Under the pieces are notes generated by a model. It saw only the letters and a list, made by a program, of their open reading frames with translations, made no database searches and had not been told where the DNA came from. The position numbers and the translations under genes were made by a program. A stretch of 64,000 bases of DNA from Pseudomonas muyukensis (GTDB lineage: Bacteria; Pseudomonadota; Gammaproteobacteria; Pseudomonadales; Pseudomonadaceae): assembly GCF_019139535.1 (NCBI RefSeq), contig NZ_CP077073.1, forward strand, positions 2,632,501 to 2,696,500, given 5' to 3'. Below, one piece after another: positions 41,826 to 56,541 of the stretch (positions are counted from its first letter, which is position 1; every line of letters begins with the position of its first letter).

Positions 41826-43433
41826 TCACATCCGGAAAATGCCGAAGCGGCTCTGTTCGATCGGGGCGTTCAACGCGGCGGACAAGGCCAGGCCGAGCAC
41901 ATCGCGGGTCTGCGCCGGGTCGATGACCCCGTCGTCCCACAGCCGGGCGCTGGAGTAGTAGGGGTGGCCCTGGCGCTCGTACTGGTCGAGGATCGGCTGC
42001 TTGAGTTGCTGTTCGTCTGCTGCGCTGAATACCTCGCCACTGCGCTCGCTCTGTTCGCGCTTGACCTGGGCCAGCACGCCGGCGGCTTGCTCGGCGCCCA
42101 TCACGCCGATCCGCGCGTTGGGCCACATCCACAGGAAGCGCGGGTCGTAGGCGCGGCCGCACATACCATAGTTGCCGGCGCCGAAGCTGCCACCGATGAT
42201 CACCGTGAACTTCGGCACCTGGGCGCAGGCCACGGCGGTGACCAGCTTGGCGCCATGCTTGGCGATGCCGCCTTCTTCGTACTTCTTGCCGACCATGAAG
42301 CCGGTGATGTTCTGCAAGAACAGCAACGGGATGCCGCGCTGGCAGGCCAGCTCGATGAAGTGCGCGCCTTTTTGCGCGGCCTCGGCGAAAAGGATGCCGT
42401 TGTTGGCCAGGATCGCCACCGGGTAGCCGTGCAGGTGGGCGAAGCCGCACACCAGGGTGGTGCCGAACAGCGCCTTGAACTCATCGAACCGCGAGCCGTC
42501 GACCAGCCGCGCGATCACCTCGCGCACATCGAACGGCTGCTTGGCATCGGCCGGCACCACGCCGTACAGCTCCTCGGCGTTGTACAGCGGCGCAATCGGC
42601 GCCTGGCACTGCAGCTTGCCCTGCTTGTGCCAGTTGAGGTTGGCGACGCTGCGCCGGGCAATGGCCAGGGCGTGCTCGTCGTTGTCGGCGTAGTGGTCGG
42701 CCACGCCGCTGGTGCGGCAGTGCACGTCGGCGCCGCCGAGCTCCTCGGCGCTGACCACTTCACCGGTGGCGGCCTTCACCAGCGGGGGGCCGGCGAGGAA
42801 GATGGTCGCCTGCTGGCGGACCATGATCGCCTCGTCGGCCATGGCCGGCACATAGGCGCCACCGGCGGTGCACGAGCCCATCACCACGGCGATCTGCGGG
42901 ATGCCCAGGGCACTCATGTTGGCCTGGTTGAAGAAGATCCGCCCGAAGTGCTCGCGGTCGGGGAACACTTCGTCCTGGCGCGGCAGGTTGGCGCCGCCGG
43001 AGTCCACCAGGTAGATGCACGGCAGGCGGTTCTGCAGGGCGATGGTCTGCGCGCGCAGGTGTTTTTTTACCGTCAGCGGATAGTAGGAGCCGCCTTTGAC
43101 CGTGGCGTCGTTGGCCACGATCATGCATTCCACGCCTTCGACGCGGCCGATGCCGGCGATCACGCCGGCTGCCGGCACGTCCTCGCCATAGACCTCATGG
43201 GCCGCCAGCTGGCCGATCTCGAGGAACGCCGAGCCGGCATCGAGCAGGCGGTCGATGCGTTCGCGCGGCAGCAGCTTGCCGCGCGAGGTGTGGCGCTGCT
43301 GGGCCTTGGGCCCGCCGCCCTGGGCGACGTGGGCGAGCAGCCCGCGCAGGTGGGTGACCTGTTCGAGCATGGCCGCGCTGTTGCCGGCGAATTCCGCCGA
43401 GCGCGGGTTGATCTGGGTGTGCAGGGTAGCCAT
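41826..43433 (-). CDS. liuB: Methylcrotonyl-CoA carboxylase beta (carboxyltransferase) subunit
   Basis: 535-residue carboxyltransferase that moves CO2 from biotin to 3-methylcrotonyl-CoA. Typical stretches are [110 protein letters not shown] and [24 protein letters not shown]. Length matches the MCC beta family. It lies 19 nt after liuA and 3 nt before liuC. Confidence 0.95.
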   Translation of the reverse strand: MATLHTQINPRSAEFAGNSAAMLEQVTHLRGLLAHVAQGGGPKAQQRHTSRGKLLPRERIDRLLDAGSAFLEIGQLAAHEVYGEDVPAAGVIAGIGRVEGVECMIVANDATVKGGSYYPLTVKKHLRAQTIALQNRLPCIYLVDSGGANLPRQDEVFPDREHFGRIFFNQANMSALGIPQIAVVMGSCTAGGAYVPAMADEAIMVRQQATIFLAGPPLVKAATGEVVSAEELGGADVHCRTSGVADHYADNDEHALAIARRSVANLNWHKQGKLQCQAPIAPLYNAEELYGVVPADAKQPFDVREVIARLVDGSRFDEFKALFGTTLVCGFAHLHGYPVAILANNGILFAEAAQKGAHFIELACQRGIPLLFLQNITGFMVGKKYEEGGIAKHGAKLVTAVACAQVPKFTVIIGGSFGAGNYGMCGRAYDPRFLWMWPNARIGVMGAEQAAGVLAQVKREQSERSGEVFSAADEQQLKQPILDQYERQGHPYYSSARLWDDGVIDPAQTRDVLGLALSAALNAPIEQSRFGIFRM

Positions 43434-43452
43434 GGACGCCAGTTCCTTGTGC

Positions 43453-44616
43453 TCAGCGGGTTTCGTTGAACAGTTCGCGACCGATCAGCATCCGGCGGAT
43501 CTCGCTGGTGCCGGCGCCGATCTCGTACAGCTTGGCGTCGCGCAGCAGGCGCCCGGCCGGGAACTCGTTGATGTAGCCGTTGCCACCGAGGATCTGGATC
43601 GCCTCCAGGGCCATCTGCGTGGCGCGCTCGGCGGTGTAGAGGATCACCCCGGCGGCGTCCTTGCGGGTGGTCTCGCCACGGTCGCAGGCCTGGGCCACGG
43701 CGTACAGGTAGGCGCGGCTGGCGTTGAGCTGGGTGTACATGTCGGCGATCTTGCCCTGGATCAGCTGGAACTCGCCGATGCTCTGGCCGAATTGCTTGCG
43801 GTCGTGGATGTACGGCACCACCAGGTCCATGCAGCTCTGCATGATGCCGGTCGGCCCGCCCGAGAGCACCACGCGCTCGTAGTCCAGGCCGCTCATCAGC
43901 ACGCGCACGCCGCCGTTGAGCTGGCCGAGGATGTTTTCTTGCGGCACTTCGACGTCGTCGAAGAACAGCTCGCAGGTGTTGGAGCCGCGCATGCCCAGCT
44001 TGTCGAACTTGTTGCTGCGGCTGAAGCCTTTCCAGTCACGCTCGACGATGAACGCGGTAATGCCGTGGGCGCCCTTGTCCAGGTCGGTCTTGGCGTAGAT
44101 CACGTAGGTGTTGGCGTCGGGGCCGTTGGTGATCCAGGTCTTGCTGCCGTTGAGCACGTAGTGGTCGCCGCGCTTCTCGGCGCGCAGCTTCATCGATACC
44201 ACGTCGGAGCCGGCGTTGGGTTCGCTCATGGCCAGGGCGCCGATGTGCTCGCCGCTGATCAGCTTGGGCAGGTACTTGAGCTTTTGCTCATGGCTGCCGT
44301 TGCGGTTGATCTGGTTGACGCACAGGTTGGAGTGGGCGCCGTAGGACAGGGCTACTGACGCCGAGCCGCGGCTGATCTCTTCCATCGACACCACGTGGGC
44401 CAGGTAGCCCAGGCCGGCGCCGCCGTATTCTTCCGGCACGGTGATGCCCAGTAGGCCCATGTCGCCGAACTTGCGCCACATGTCGGCGGGGAACAGGTTG
44501 TCCTGGTCGATCTGCGCGGCGCGCGGCGCCAGTTCGGCGGCGACGAAGGTGCGCACCTGGTCGCGGAGCATGTCGATGGTTTCGCCCAGGGCGAAGTTCA
44601 GGCTGGGGTAATGCAT
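43453..44616 (-). CDS. liuA: Isovaleryl-CoA dehydrogenase
   Basis: 387-residue FAD-dependent acyl-CoA dehydrogenase that oxidises isovaleryl-CoA to 3-methylcrotonyl-CoA, the committed step encoded by the operon. The sequence has [76 protein letters not shown] and [19 protein letters not shown], whose Glu is the catalytic-base position typical of isovaleryl-CoA dehydrogenases. The C-terminus [33 protein letters not shown] is standard. The start at 44616 has AAGGTG upstream; the longer frame to 44913 crosses a REP palindrome. Confidence 0.95.
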   Translation of the reverse strand: MHYPSLNFALGETIDMLRDQVRTFVAAELAPRAAQIDQDNLFPADMWRKFGDMGLLGITVPEEYGGAGLGYLAHVVSMEEISRGSASVALSYGAHSNLCVNQINRNGSHEQKLKYLPKLISGEHIGALAMSEPNAGSDVVSMKLRAEKRGDHYVLNGSKTWITNGPDANTYVIYAKTDLDKGAHGITAFIVERDWKGFSRSNKFDKLGMRGSNTCELFFDDVEVPQENILGQLNGGVRVLMSGLDYERVVLSGGPTGIMQSCMDLVVPYIHDRKQFGQSIGEFQLIQGKIADMYTQLNASRAYLYAVAQACDRGETTRKDAAGVILYTAERATQMALEAIQILGGNGYINEFPAGRLLRDAKLYEIGAGTSEIRRMLIGRELFNETR

Positions 44617-44655
44617 TGGGGGCACCTTGTTGTTCTTGAAATGTACGCGGTGGGC

Positions 44656-44759
44656 GCGGCGTTGTGGCAGCGGGCTTGCCCCGCGATGTCCGTCAGAGCG
44701 GCCAGCGCAATTGCCTGGTCCGGCCTCATCGCGGGGCAAGCCCGCTGCCACAACGCCGC
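44656..44759. repeat. REP doublet (REPIN/BIME) upstream of liuA
   Basis: Two perfect inverted arms of 31 bp (44656-44686 and 44729-44759) carry the GCGGGCTTGCCCCGCGA core typical of P. putida-group REPs, separated by 42 bp. It lies in the liuA leader, 40 nt upstream of the start, so it would form a large hairpin in the liu mRNA. Confidence 0.85.
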
Positions 44760-44770
44760 CATGCCTGTGG

Positions 44771-44787
44771 TTGACGTTAACGTAAAC
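44771..44787. promoter_or_regulatory. LiuR-like palindrome, liuA-proximal
   Basis: TTGACGTTAACGTAAAC resembles the MerR-family LiuR box (TTGACGTTTACGTAAA type) known upstream of liu operons. On the minus strand it overlaps a possible -10 (TACGTT) 17 nt from a TTGACA at 44802-44807, a suitable position for control of liuABCD. Confidence 0.65.
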
Positions 44788-44820
44788 CTGGCGTCCTGGA
44801 GTGTCAATCGCAACGTCACC

Positions 44821-44836
44821 TTTACGTAAACGTAAA
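44821..44836. promoter_or_regulatory. LiuR-like palindrome, acyl-CoA synthetase-proximal
   Basis: TTTACGTAAACGTAAA, the same type of site as at 44771, is 64 nt upstream of the divergent acyl-CoA synthetase start. Two boxes 34 nt apart suggest joint control of both directions by one regulator. Confidence 0.6.
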
Positions 44837-44900
44837 TATGAACCAGAGTATTCCCAGCCCGCTTCAGCCGTGCCCAGAACAACCACAAGAAGGGACACCC

Positions 44901-46583
44901 ATGCCTCAACCAAGCTATACCCGCGGCCGCCAGGACCAACCGCTGCTGACCCAGACCATCGGTCAGGCCTTCGATGCCAGCGTCGCCCGCCATGCCCAGC
45001 GCGAGGCCCTGGTGGTGCGCCACCAGGGCCTGCGCTACAGCTGGCGTGAACTGGCCGTCGAGGTCGATACCCACGCCCGGGCCTTGCTGGCGCTAGGGGT
45101 CGCCGTTGGCGAGCGGGTCGGCATCTGGGCGCCCAACTGCGCCCAGTGGTGCATCCTGCAGGTGGCCACGGCCAAGGTTGGCGCGATCCTGGTCAACATC
45201 AACCCGGCCTACCGCGTCGGCGAGCTGGACTACGTGCTGCGCCAGTCCGGCTGCCGCTGGCTGGTGTGCGCCGATGCCTTCAAGGCCTGCGATTACCATG
45301 CGATGGTGCAGGAGCTGGTGCCGGAGCTGGCGACCGCGGCGCCTGGCGCACTGGCCAGCGAGCGCCTGCCCGAACTGCGCGGGGTGGTCAGCCTGGCCAC
45401 CGAGCCGCCGCCAGGCTTCCTGCCCTGGGCCGCGCTGGCCGGGCGGGCAGGGGCGGTGAGCGCGACCGACTACGCGGCGCGCCAGGCCCAGCTGCAGTTC
45501 GACCAACCGGTGAACATCCAGTACACCTCCGGTACCACCGGTGCGCCCAAGGGCGCCACCCTCAGCCACTACAACATCCTCAACAACGGCTTCATGGTCG
45601 GCCAGAGCCTGGGCCTGAGCGAGCGCGAGCGCATGGTGATCCCGGTGCCGCTGTACCACTGCTTCGGCATGGTCATGGCCAACCTCGGCTGCATCACCCA
45701 CGGCGCCACCATGATCTACCCCAACGATGCCTTCGACGCCGAGCTGACCCTGCGCGCGGTGGCCGAGGAGCGGGCCAGCATCCTGTATGGCGTGCCGACC
45801 ATGTTCATCGCCATGCTCGACCATCCGCTGCGTGCCCAGCTCGACCTGTCGAGCCTGCGCAGCGGCATCATGGCCGGCGCCACCTGCCCGATCGAGGTCA
45901 TGCGCAAGGTCATCGACCAGTTGCACATGGCCCAGGTGCAGATTGCCTACGGCATGACCGAAACCAGCCCGGTGTCGCTGCAGACCGGCCCGGACGACGA
46001 GCTGGAGCTGCGCGTGACCACGGTCGGCCGCACCCAGCCGCAACTGGAAACCAAGCTGGTGGATGCCGATGGCTGCATCGTCGCCCGAGGCGAGATTGGC
46101 GAGCTGTGCACCCGTGGCTACAGCGTGATGCTCGGCTACTGGGACAACCTGCAGGCCACCCATGACGCCATCGACCCGGCCGGCTGGATGCACAGCGGCG
46201 ACCTGGCGGTGATGGACGACGACGGCTACGTGCGCATCGTCGGGCGCAACAAGGACATGATCATTCGCGGTGGCGAGAACATCTATCCGCGCGAGCTGGA
46301 AGAGTTCCTGCACACCCACCCGGCGGTGGCCGAGGCGCAGGTGGTGGGGGTTCCGTGCAGCAAGTATGGCGAGCAGGTGGTGGCCTGGATTCGCCTGCAT
46401 CCAGGGCACAGCGCCAGTACCGAGGAGCTGCAGCAGTGGTGCAAGGCACGGCTGGCGCACTTCAAGACGCCGCGGCATTTCCGCTTTGTCGATGAGTTTC
46501 CGATGACCGTGACGGGCAAGGTGCAGAAGTTTCGCATGCGCGAGATCAGCATCGCGGAGCTGGCTGAGCCGGTAGCGCCCTGA
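44901..46583 (+). CDS. Acyl-CoA synthetase, AMP-binding family
   Basis: 560-residue adenylate-forming ligase. Key motifs: P-loop [19 protein letters not shown] near 207, [26 protein letters not shown], the hinge [35 protein letters not shown], and the catalytic Lys in [14 protein letters not shown] near 540. The start at 44901 has AAGGGA upstream; a frame from 44838 begins right on the LiuR-like box and is less likely. The divergent liuA neighbour and shared boxes suggest it activates a branched short-chain acid such as isovalerate, but the substrate is inferred. Confidence 0.9.
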   Translation: MPQPSYTRGRQDQPLLTQTIGQAFDASVARHAQREALVVRHQGLRYSWRELAVEVDTHARALLALGVAVGERVGIWAPNCAQWCILQVATAKVGAILVNINPAYRVGELDYVLRQSGCRWLVCADAFKACDYHAMVQELVPELATAAPGALASERLPELRGVVSLATEPPPGFLPWAALAGRAGAVSATDYAARQAQLQFDQPVNIQYTSGTTGAPKGATLSHYNILNNGFMVGQSLGLSERERMVIPVPLYHCFGMVMANLGCITHGATMIYPNDAFDAELTLRAVAEERASILYGVPTMFIAMLDHPLRAQLDLSSLRSGIMAGATCPIEVMRKVIDQLHMAQVQIAYGMTETSPVSLQTGPDDELELRVTTVGRTQPQLETKLVDADGCIVARGEIGELCTRGYSVMLGYWDNLQATHDAIDPAGWMHSGDLAVMDDDGYVRIVGRNKDMIIRGGENIYPRELEEFLHTHPAVAEAQVVGVPCSKYGEQVVAWIRLHPGHSASTEELQQWCKARLAHFKTPRHFRFVDEFPMTVTGKVQKFRMREISIAELAEPVAP

Positions 46584-46806
46584 AGACCGCGTCCACCAGT
46601 TCGGCGAAGGTGAAGTAGGTGGGGATCTGATAAGGAATGAGGATGCCGAAGGCATGCTCGATGATGGCTTGCAGCTCGACCACGTCGAAACTGTCCGCGC
46701 CCAGTTCGTCGAGGGCGATATCGGGCCGGATCCGGTGCGGGCTCTGCTCCAGGAAGCGGGCCAGGATTCGCAGTAGGCGGAGGGTAACATCGAGGCGCGA
46801 GCGCAT
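46546..46806 (-). CDS. Stand-alone acyl carrier protein
   Basis: 86-residue carrier protein. The phosphopantetheine site is in LDELGADSFDVVELQAIIEHAFG, with Ser near residue 38 in DSF rather than the common DSL. The rest ([19 protein letters not shown]) follows the four-helix ACP pattern. It is not next to any fatty-acid or polyketide synthase gene. Its last 38 nt overlap, on the other strand, the 3' end of the acyl-CoA synthetase gene, so the two transcripts are antisense at their ends. Its partner is unknown. Confidence 0.82.
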   Translation of the reverse strand: MRSRLDVTLRLLRILARFLEQSPHRIRPDIALDELGADSFDVVELQAIIEHAFGILIPYQIPTYFTFAELVDAVFRALPAQPAPRC

Positions 46807-46922
46807 GCCGGGGTGGCCGTTGGCGGGTGGAGTTTCTCTGTACGCCGGTTGGCTGCTAGCGGCTACTGGTAGAACTGCCAGGTGCGGTTGGCCTGGCTTT
46901 GTGCTTGGTGGGCGGTGATCTC

Positions 46923-46974
46923 GCCGGTGCCGAGTATCGCGTCGCCTGGTTCGCCAGCAAGGCTGGCGCCTACA
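46923..46974. repeat. Single degenerate REP-like half element
   Basis: The sequence TTCGCCAGCAAGGCTGGCGCCTAC and its left flank resemble one arm of the repeats at 58769-59383. It lies in the gap upstream of the ACP gene. Confidence 0.5.
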
Positions 46975-47034
46975 AAGGTGCGCGGTGGCGCTGGCGAGCC
47001 GCGCCAGGGCTTGAATTGCAAGCCTTGTCTATTC

Positions 47035-47196
47035 TCAAGCTTTCACCGGCGGCGTCTCGCTCGGCGGGTCGCCCACGGTCGGCGGCACGCTCGGCTTGAT
47101 CGGCAGTTCGTCCGGGTCTTCCTCCGGCACGGGCGGCGGCAGGCTCGGGTCGTCGATATTGGGATCGGGTGTTTCCGGTGGAATGGGAATGTTCAT
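47035..47196 (-). CDS. Small Pro/Asp-rich protein
   Basis: 53-residue protein MNIPIPPETPDPNIDDPSL followed by PPPVPEEDPDELPIKPSVPP and a TVGDPPSETPPVKA end. It is acidic, proline-rich and probably unstructured. The start at 47196 has GAGGTCAGG upstream; the longer frame to 47283 is less likely. Similar short proline-rich proteins are annotated in Pseudomonas genomes without function. It is divergent from glgE. Confidence 0.65.
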   Translation of the reverse strand: MNIPIPPETPDPNIDDPSLPPPVPEEDPDELPIKPSVPPTVGDPPSETPPVKA

Positions 47197-47336
47197 CGCC
47201 TGACCTCGCATGGGTGAATTGAGCAGGTGCTGCAGGCTCTGACCGCTGGCCGCTGCCGTTCGCTCAATTTTTTTGAACCCCATGCCTGTGCCCGGCTCTG
47301 AACCCTTACCGCCACAATCCCCACGGAGCGAGTGCG

Positions 47337-49355
47337 ATGTCAGGTAACGAGCCGTTCGAAAGCGTGCCCATGGCCGGCGACCATCCGGACCAGGCCATCA
47401 GCCTGTCCCAGGCGCTGCTGGCGCCACGCATCGTGATCGAGGCGATCAGCCCGGTGCTCGACGGCGGCACCTTCGCCGCCAAGGCCGTGCGCGGCCATGC
47501 GCTCGAAGTGGGCGCCAAGGTGTACAGCGATGGCCATGACCGCCTGGCCGTGACCCTGCACTGGCGCCAGGCCCACAGCCGGCGCTGGCACTGCGTGGCC
47601 ATGCACTCGCCGGGCAACGACCTGTGGCTGGCTGCGTTCACCCCCACCGAGCTGGGCCTGCACCTGTTCAGCATCGAGGCCTGGATCGACCCTTGGGCCA
47701 CCTACTGCCATGACCTGGAGAAGAAATACGCCGCCGGCGTGGAGGTGAAGCTGGAGCTGGAGGAGGGGCGCTTGCTGCTGGGCAAGGGCATCGAACGCAG
47801 CGATGGCCTGTTGCGCGAGCAGCTTGAACAATTGCAGCAGCGCCTGCCGGGGCTGTCGGCGGACGATCAGGTGGCGCTGCTGCTGCACCGCGACGCCGCG
47901 CAGTTGATGGTCGAGGCCGAGCACCGCAGCTACCTGACCCGCAGCGCCGAACTGCCGCTGGACGTTGACCGCGAGGCGGCGCAGTTCGCCAGCTGGTACG
48001 AGCTGTTCCCGCGCTCGGTCACCGACGACCCCGAGCGCCACGGCACCTTTGACGACGTGCACCAGCGCCTGCCGATGATCCGCGACATGGGCTTCGACGT
48101 GCTGTACTTTCCGCCCATTCACCCCATCGGCATGCAGCACCGCAAGGGCCGCAACAACGCCCTCAAGGCTGAACCGGGCGACCCGGGCAGCCCCTATGCC
48201 ATCGGCAGCGCCGAAGGCGGCCATGAGGCCATCCACCCGCAGTTGGGCACGCGCGAGGACTTCCGCCGGCTGGTCGCCGCCGCCGCCGAGCATGGCCTGG
48301 AAATCGCCCTGGACTTTGCCATCCAGTGCTCCCAGGACCACCCCTGGCTCAAGGAGCATCCCGGTTGGTTCAGCTGGCGCCCCGACGGCAGTATCCGCTA
48401 CGCCGAGAACCCGCCGAAGAAGTACCAGGACATCGTCAATGTCGACTTCTACGCCCCCGAGGCGGTGCCGAGCCTGTGGCTGGCGCTGCGCGACGTGGTG
48501 CTCGGCTGGGTCGAGCAAGGGGTCAAGACCTTCCGCGTCGACAACCCGCACACCAAGCCGCTGCCGTTCTGGCAATGGCTGATCGCCAATGTGCGCAGCC
48601 GCCACCCCGAGGTGATCTTCCTCGCCGAGGCCTTCACCCGCCCGGCGATGATGGCGCGCCTGGGCAAGGTCGGTTATGCGCAGAGCTACACCTACTTCAC
48701 CTGGCGCAACAGCAAGCAGGAGCTGCGCGACTACTTCGAGGAGCTAAACCTGCCACCCTGGAGCCAGTGCTACCGGCCGAACTTCTTCGTCAACACGCCG
48801 GACATCAACCCGTATTTCCTGCAGACCTCCGGCCGCCCGGGCTTTCTCATTCGCGCGGCGTTGGCGACCATGGGTTCGGGGCTGTGGGGCATGTATTCGG
48901 GCTTCGAGCTGTGCGAGGGCACGCCGCTGCCGGGCAAGGAGGAGTACCTGGATTCGGAGAAATACCAGATCCGCCCGCGCGACTTCACCGCACCCGGCAA
49001 TATCGTCGCCGAGATCGCCCAGCTCAATCGCATCCGCCGCCAGAACCGCGCCTTGCACAGCCACCTGGGGGTGGTGTTCCTCAACTGCTGGAACGACCAG
49101 ATCCTGTACTTCGCCAAGCGCACGCCCGGGCGCGACAACGTCATCCTGGTGGCCATCAGCCTCGATCCGTACAACGCCCAGGAGGCCAGCTTCGAGTTGC
49201 CGCTGTGGGAGCTGGGGCTGGACGACAACGCCGATACCCAGGGCGAGGATTTGATGAACGGCCACCGCTGGACCTGGCACGGCAAGACCCAATGGATGCG
49301 CATCGAGCCCTGGCACCAGCCGTTCGGCATCTGGCGCATCGAAAAGCTGCGCTGA
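47337..49355 (+). CDS. glgE: Alpha-1,4-glucan:maltose-1-phosphate maltosyltransferase GlgE
   Basis: 672-residue GH13_3 enzyme that transfers maltosyl units from maltose-1-phosphate to alpha-1,4-glucan. The N-terminal beta-sandwich has HALEVGAKVYSDGHDRLAVTLHWRQ. The catalytic barrel includes WYELFPRSVTDDPERHGTFDD, VLYFPPIHPIGMQHRKGRNNAL, IALDFAIQCSQDHPWLKEHP, the nucleophile in KTFRVDNPHTKP, and the acid/base in VIFLAEAFTRPAMM. CGGAG lies upstream of the ATG. It is first in a rightward glgE-treS-glgB group, though a REP doublet and a hairpin separate the genes. Confidence 0.95.
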   Translation: MSGNEPFESVPMAGDHPDQAISLSQALLAPRIVIEAISPVLDGGTFAAKAVRGHALEVGAKVYSDGHDRLAVTLHWRQAHSRRWHCVAMHSPGNDLWLAAFTPTELGLHLFSIEAWIDPWATYCHDLEKKYAAGVEVKLELEEGRLLLGKGIERSDGLLREQLEQLQQRLPGLSADDQVALLLHRDAAQLMVEAEHRSYLTRSAELPLDVDREAAQFASWYELFPRSVTDDPERHGTFDDVHQRLPMIRDMGFDVLYFPPIHPIGMQHRKGRNNALKAEPGDPGSPYAIGSAEGGHEAIHPQLGTREDFRRLVAAAAEHGLEIALDFAIQCSQDHPWLKEHPGWFSWRPDGSIRYAENPPKKYQDIVNVDFYAPEAVPSLWLALRDVVLGWVEQGVKTFRVDNPHTKPLPFWQWLIANVRSRHPEVIFLAEAFTRPAMMARLGKVGYAQSYTYFTWRNSKQELRDYFEELNLPPWSQCYRPNFFVNTPDINPYFLQTSGRPGFLIRAALATMGSGLWGMYSGFELCEGTPLPGKEEYLDSEKYQIRPRDFTAPGNIVAEIAQLNRIRRQNRALHSHLGVVFLNCWNDQILYFAKRTPGRDNVILVAISLDPYNAQEASFELPLWELGLDDNADTQGEDLMNGHRWTWHGKTQWMRIEPWHQPFGIWRIEKLR

Positions 49356-49478
49356 CCCCTGTAGGAGCGGCCTTGTGTCGCGAAAGGGCTGCGCAGCAGC
49401 CCCAGCAATCCGCGGTATCTCCAAGACCCTGGGGCCGCTTCGCAGCCCTATCGCGACACAAGGCCGCTCCTACAGGGG
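49356..49478. repeat. REP doublet between glgE and treS
   Basis: Two perfect 28-bp inverted arms (49356-49383 and 49451-49478) with the core GTAGGAGCGGCCTTGTGTCG flank a 67-bp centre with further short inverted repeats. The left arm starts immediately after the glgE stop codon. It may terminate or stabilise glgE mRNA. Confidence 0.85.
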
Positions 49479-49510
49479 CGTGCCGAACCGGAAAATGAAA
49501 GGAGTCGCAC

Positions 49511-52828
<3,318 letters not shown>

Positions 52829-52838
52829 GCCTGAAAGA

Positions 52839-52865
52839 CCCTGGGGCTGCAACGCAGCCCCAGGG
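52839..52865. terminator. Hairpin between treS and glgB
   Basis: CCCTGGGGCTGC, loop AAC, GCAGCCCCAGGG form a perfect 12-bp stem 10 nt after the treS stop. No U-run follows. It resembles REP cores and could reduce read-through to glgB or protect treS mRNA. Confidence 0.55.
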
Positions 52866-52897
52866 CTATCGATGAAAACCTGGAAAGGGGCAGTGAG

Positions 52898-55108
<2,211 letters not shown>

Positions 55109-55128
55109 GGCACTTCGCCGGCAAACCG

Positions 55129-55153
55129 ACGCCTACGTGATACGCGTAGGCGT
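55129..55153 (+). terminator. glgB terminator
   Basis: ACGCCTACG, a 7-nt loop and CGTAGGCGT form a 9-bp stem 20 nt after the glgB stop, followed by TGGTCTTTAT. A moderate intrinsic terminator. Confidence 0.65.
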
Positions 55154-55197
55154 TGGTCTTTATCGTGTAGCGCATGAGGTGCTATGAGGACGGCGCA

Positions 55198-56253
55198 TCA
55201 AGCTCGCTGCCGACGTACGCTGACCTCCAATGCAATTGTGCCATTGCAGACAACATCTTTGTTGTAGAAGTTTGCGTTTTGAGTAATGCCATTTCGCACC
55301 TCGGCGAAAGATTGCTGTTTTAGTCCGGGTTCGAACTTGATTTTCTTGAGGGTGACGGTAACTTTGTAATTTTCGGTGTGGGTGGTCCTTGTCTGCTTCA
55401 GCTCGACGTCTTCAGCTTTGTTTTCCAGTTCGGAGTCAGCTAGTTCTTTAAGTAAGGAGTTGTAGATCTCATTGGCGAGATTGTAGGGCGCTTCGCTACG
55501 ATAATCGCCAGCGGGCGAGTAGTCTTTAAGTTCTTGGTATGCTAAATGTTGTTCGAGTGACTCAACTAATGATTGAGGCGTTACTTTGGTTGCTGATGAT
55601 GCCTGGGCATTCCAGTCTGTGTGCCGGTCGAGACCGCCGAATTTAGCATAAACATAATTCTTAAGGAATTGTTTTAGTGGCGTTGGGAGAGGGAGTAAAG
55701 AGGCAAAGTCAACCTTACTCTCTTGTGCTTCGGCTTTTGAGCATTGGTCAAAAAAATTCTTCAACGCCGAAGTTTGTGTGTGTGAGGGGTATGCTAACAG
55801 CAGCATGAGGCTGTCATCAGCAGATGCCGAAAATTTAACGAAGGATGGGGGGTACTTAAGTGGCGTGTTGGTGTCCTTTGAATCGTCGCTGTCAAATTGT
55901 TCGCGCCCATAAAAATGTTCGTGCGAATAAATTGGTTCGGGGTAGTAAATTTCTTCGAGATTATAAGTTGATTCGGTGGTGCCATGGTTCTCAAGCGATA
56001 AATAAGGGAAGACTGCTGCCCGATAGTAGCTTAGGAAGTGTGAGATTATTTCCGAGATTGGGCTGCTGGTTAAAAAGGATCCGTCTTTTTCCAGCTCGGC
56101 TTTCAGAACATGGCCTGGGTGAGGATAGGGGGTGATTGACCTGATTTTTTTATAGTGGTGTTGCCGTTCCCCCTCATCAGCGTATCTCGAGAATAAGATG
56201 TTTTTGATCTCTTCGAAGAGGGTGACTTCAGGTGCTTGTGCGTCGGTGGTCAT
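55198..56253 (-). CDS. Orphan protein of unknown function, AT-richer than neighbours
   Basis: 351-residue soluble protein beginning MTTDAQAPEVTLFEEIKNIL. No signal peptide, membrane helix or known motif was recognised. It is rich in Ser, Tyr, Lys and Glu (LSYYRAAVFPYLSLENHG, a DSDDSKDTN stretch, SELENKAEDVELKQ) and ends VVCNGTIALEVSVRRQRA. AAAGGAA precedes the ATG. Codons use A/T third positions far more than the flanking glg genes, suggesting recent acquisition. It is inserted, in reverse orientation, between two copies of the glgB 3' end. Function cannot be inferred; cargo such as a phage-defence or competition gene is possible. Confidence 0.7.
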   Translation of the reverse strand: MTTDAQAPEVTLFEEIKNILFSRYADEGERQHHYKKIRSITPYPHPGHVLKAELEKDGSFLTSSPISEIISHFLSYYRAAVFPYLSLENHGTTESTYNLEEIYYPEPIYSHEHFYGREQFDSDDSKDTNTPLKYPPSFVKFSASADDSLMLLLAYPSHTQTSALKNFFDQCSKAEAQESKVDFASLLPLPTPLKQFLKNYVYAKFGGLDRHTDWNAQASSATKVTPQSLVESLEQHLAYQELKDYSPAGDYRSEAPYNLANEIYNSLLKELADSELENKAEDVELKQTRTTHTENYKVTVTLKKIKFEPGLKQQSFAEVRNGITQNANFYNKDVVCNGTIALEVSVRRQRA

Positions 56254-56432
56254 GATGCGTTCCTTTGCAGTTTTAGTAGGTCCCTAGAGAGGGCCTTCTG
56301 TAAGGTGGCATGTCATGGAAAGCCTCACAACTGGCATATTTACTAGGTCCAGACCGCCGTGAACGAGCTCAAATACGTTTGCTATGAAACATGAGTTCTA
56401 GATAGCGGATGCTGTTAAGGAGGGTCTGCCTG

Positions 56433-56480
56433 ACGCTGAATTTGCCGCCGTTGGGCGTTCTGGTCATGAAGCCGGTGTGA
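56433..56480 (+). pseudogene. Displaced glgB 3'-end remnant, copy B
   Basis: This 48-bp segment encodes [15 protein letters not shown] and a stop, 13 of 15 residues identical to the GlgB C-terminus, with 39 of 48 bases identical. Most differences are at silent positions, so it diverged while still part of a functional glgB, then lost the rest of the gene. It is in the same orientation as glgB and bounds the AT-rich islet. Confidence 0.8.
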
Positions 56481-56495
56481 TCGGTCCTTCTGTTG

Positions 56496-56520
56496 TAGGC
56501 GCGGCCTCATGTCGCGCCTA
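56496..56520. repeat. Small REP-like palindrome
   Basis: TAGGCGCG and CGCGCCTA are a perfect 8-bp inverted repeat with a 9-nt loop, 21 nt from the stop of the barrel gene. It may act as its transcript end. Confidence 0.5.
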
Positions 56521-56541
56521 TCGGGGAGCTGGTCGTCAGCG

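Noticed and set aside
41037..43469. 810-codon open frame on the plus strand
   Set aside because: Antisense to liuC and liuB, both strongly supported.
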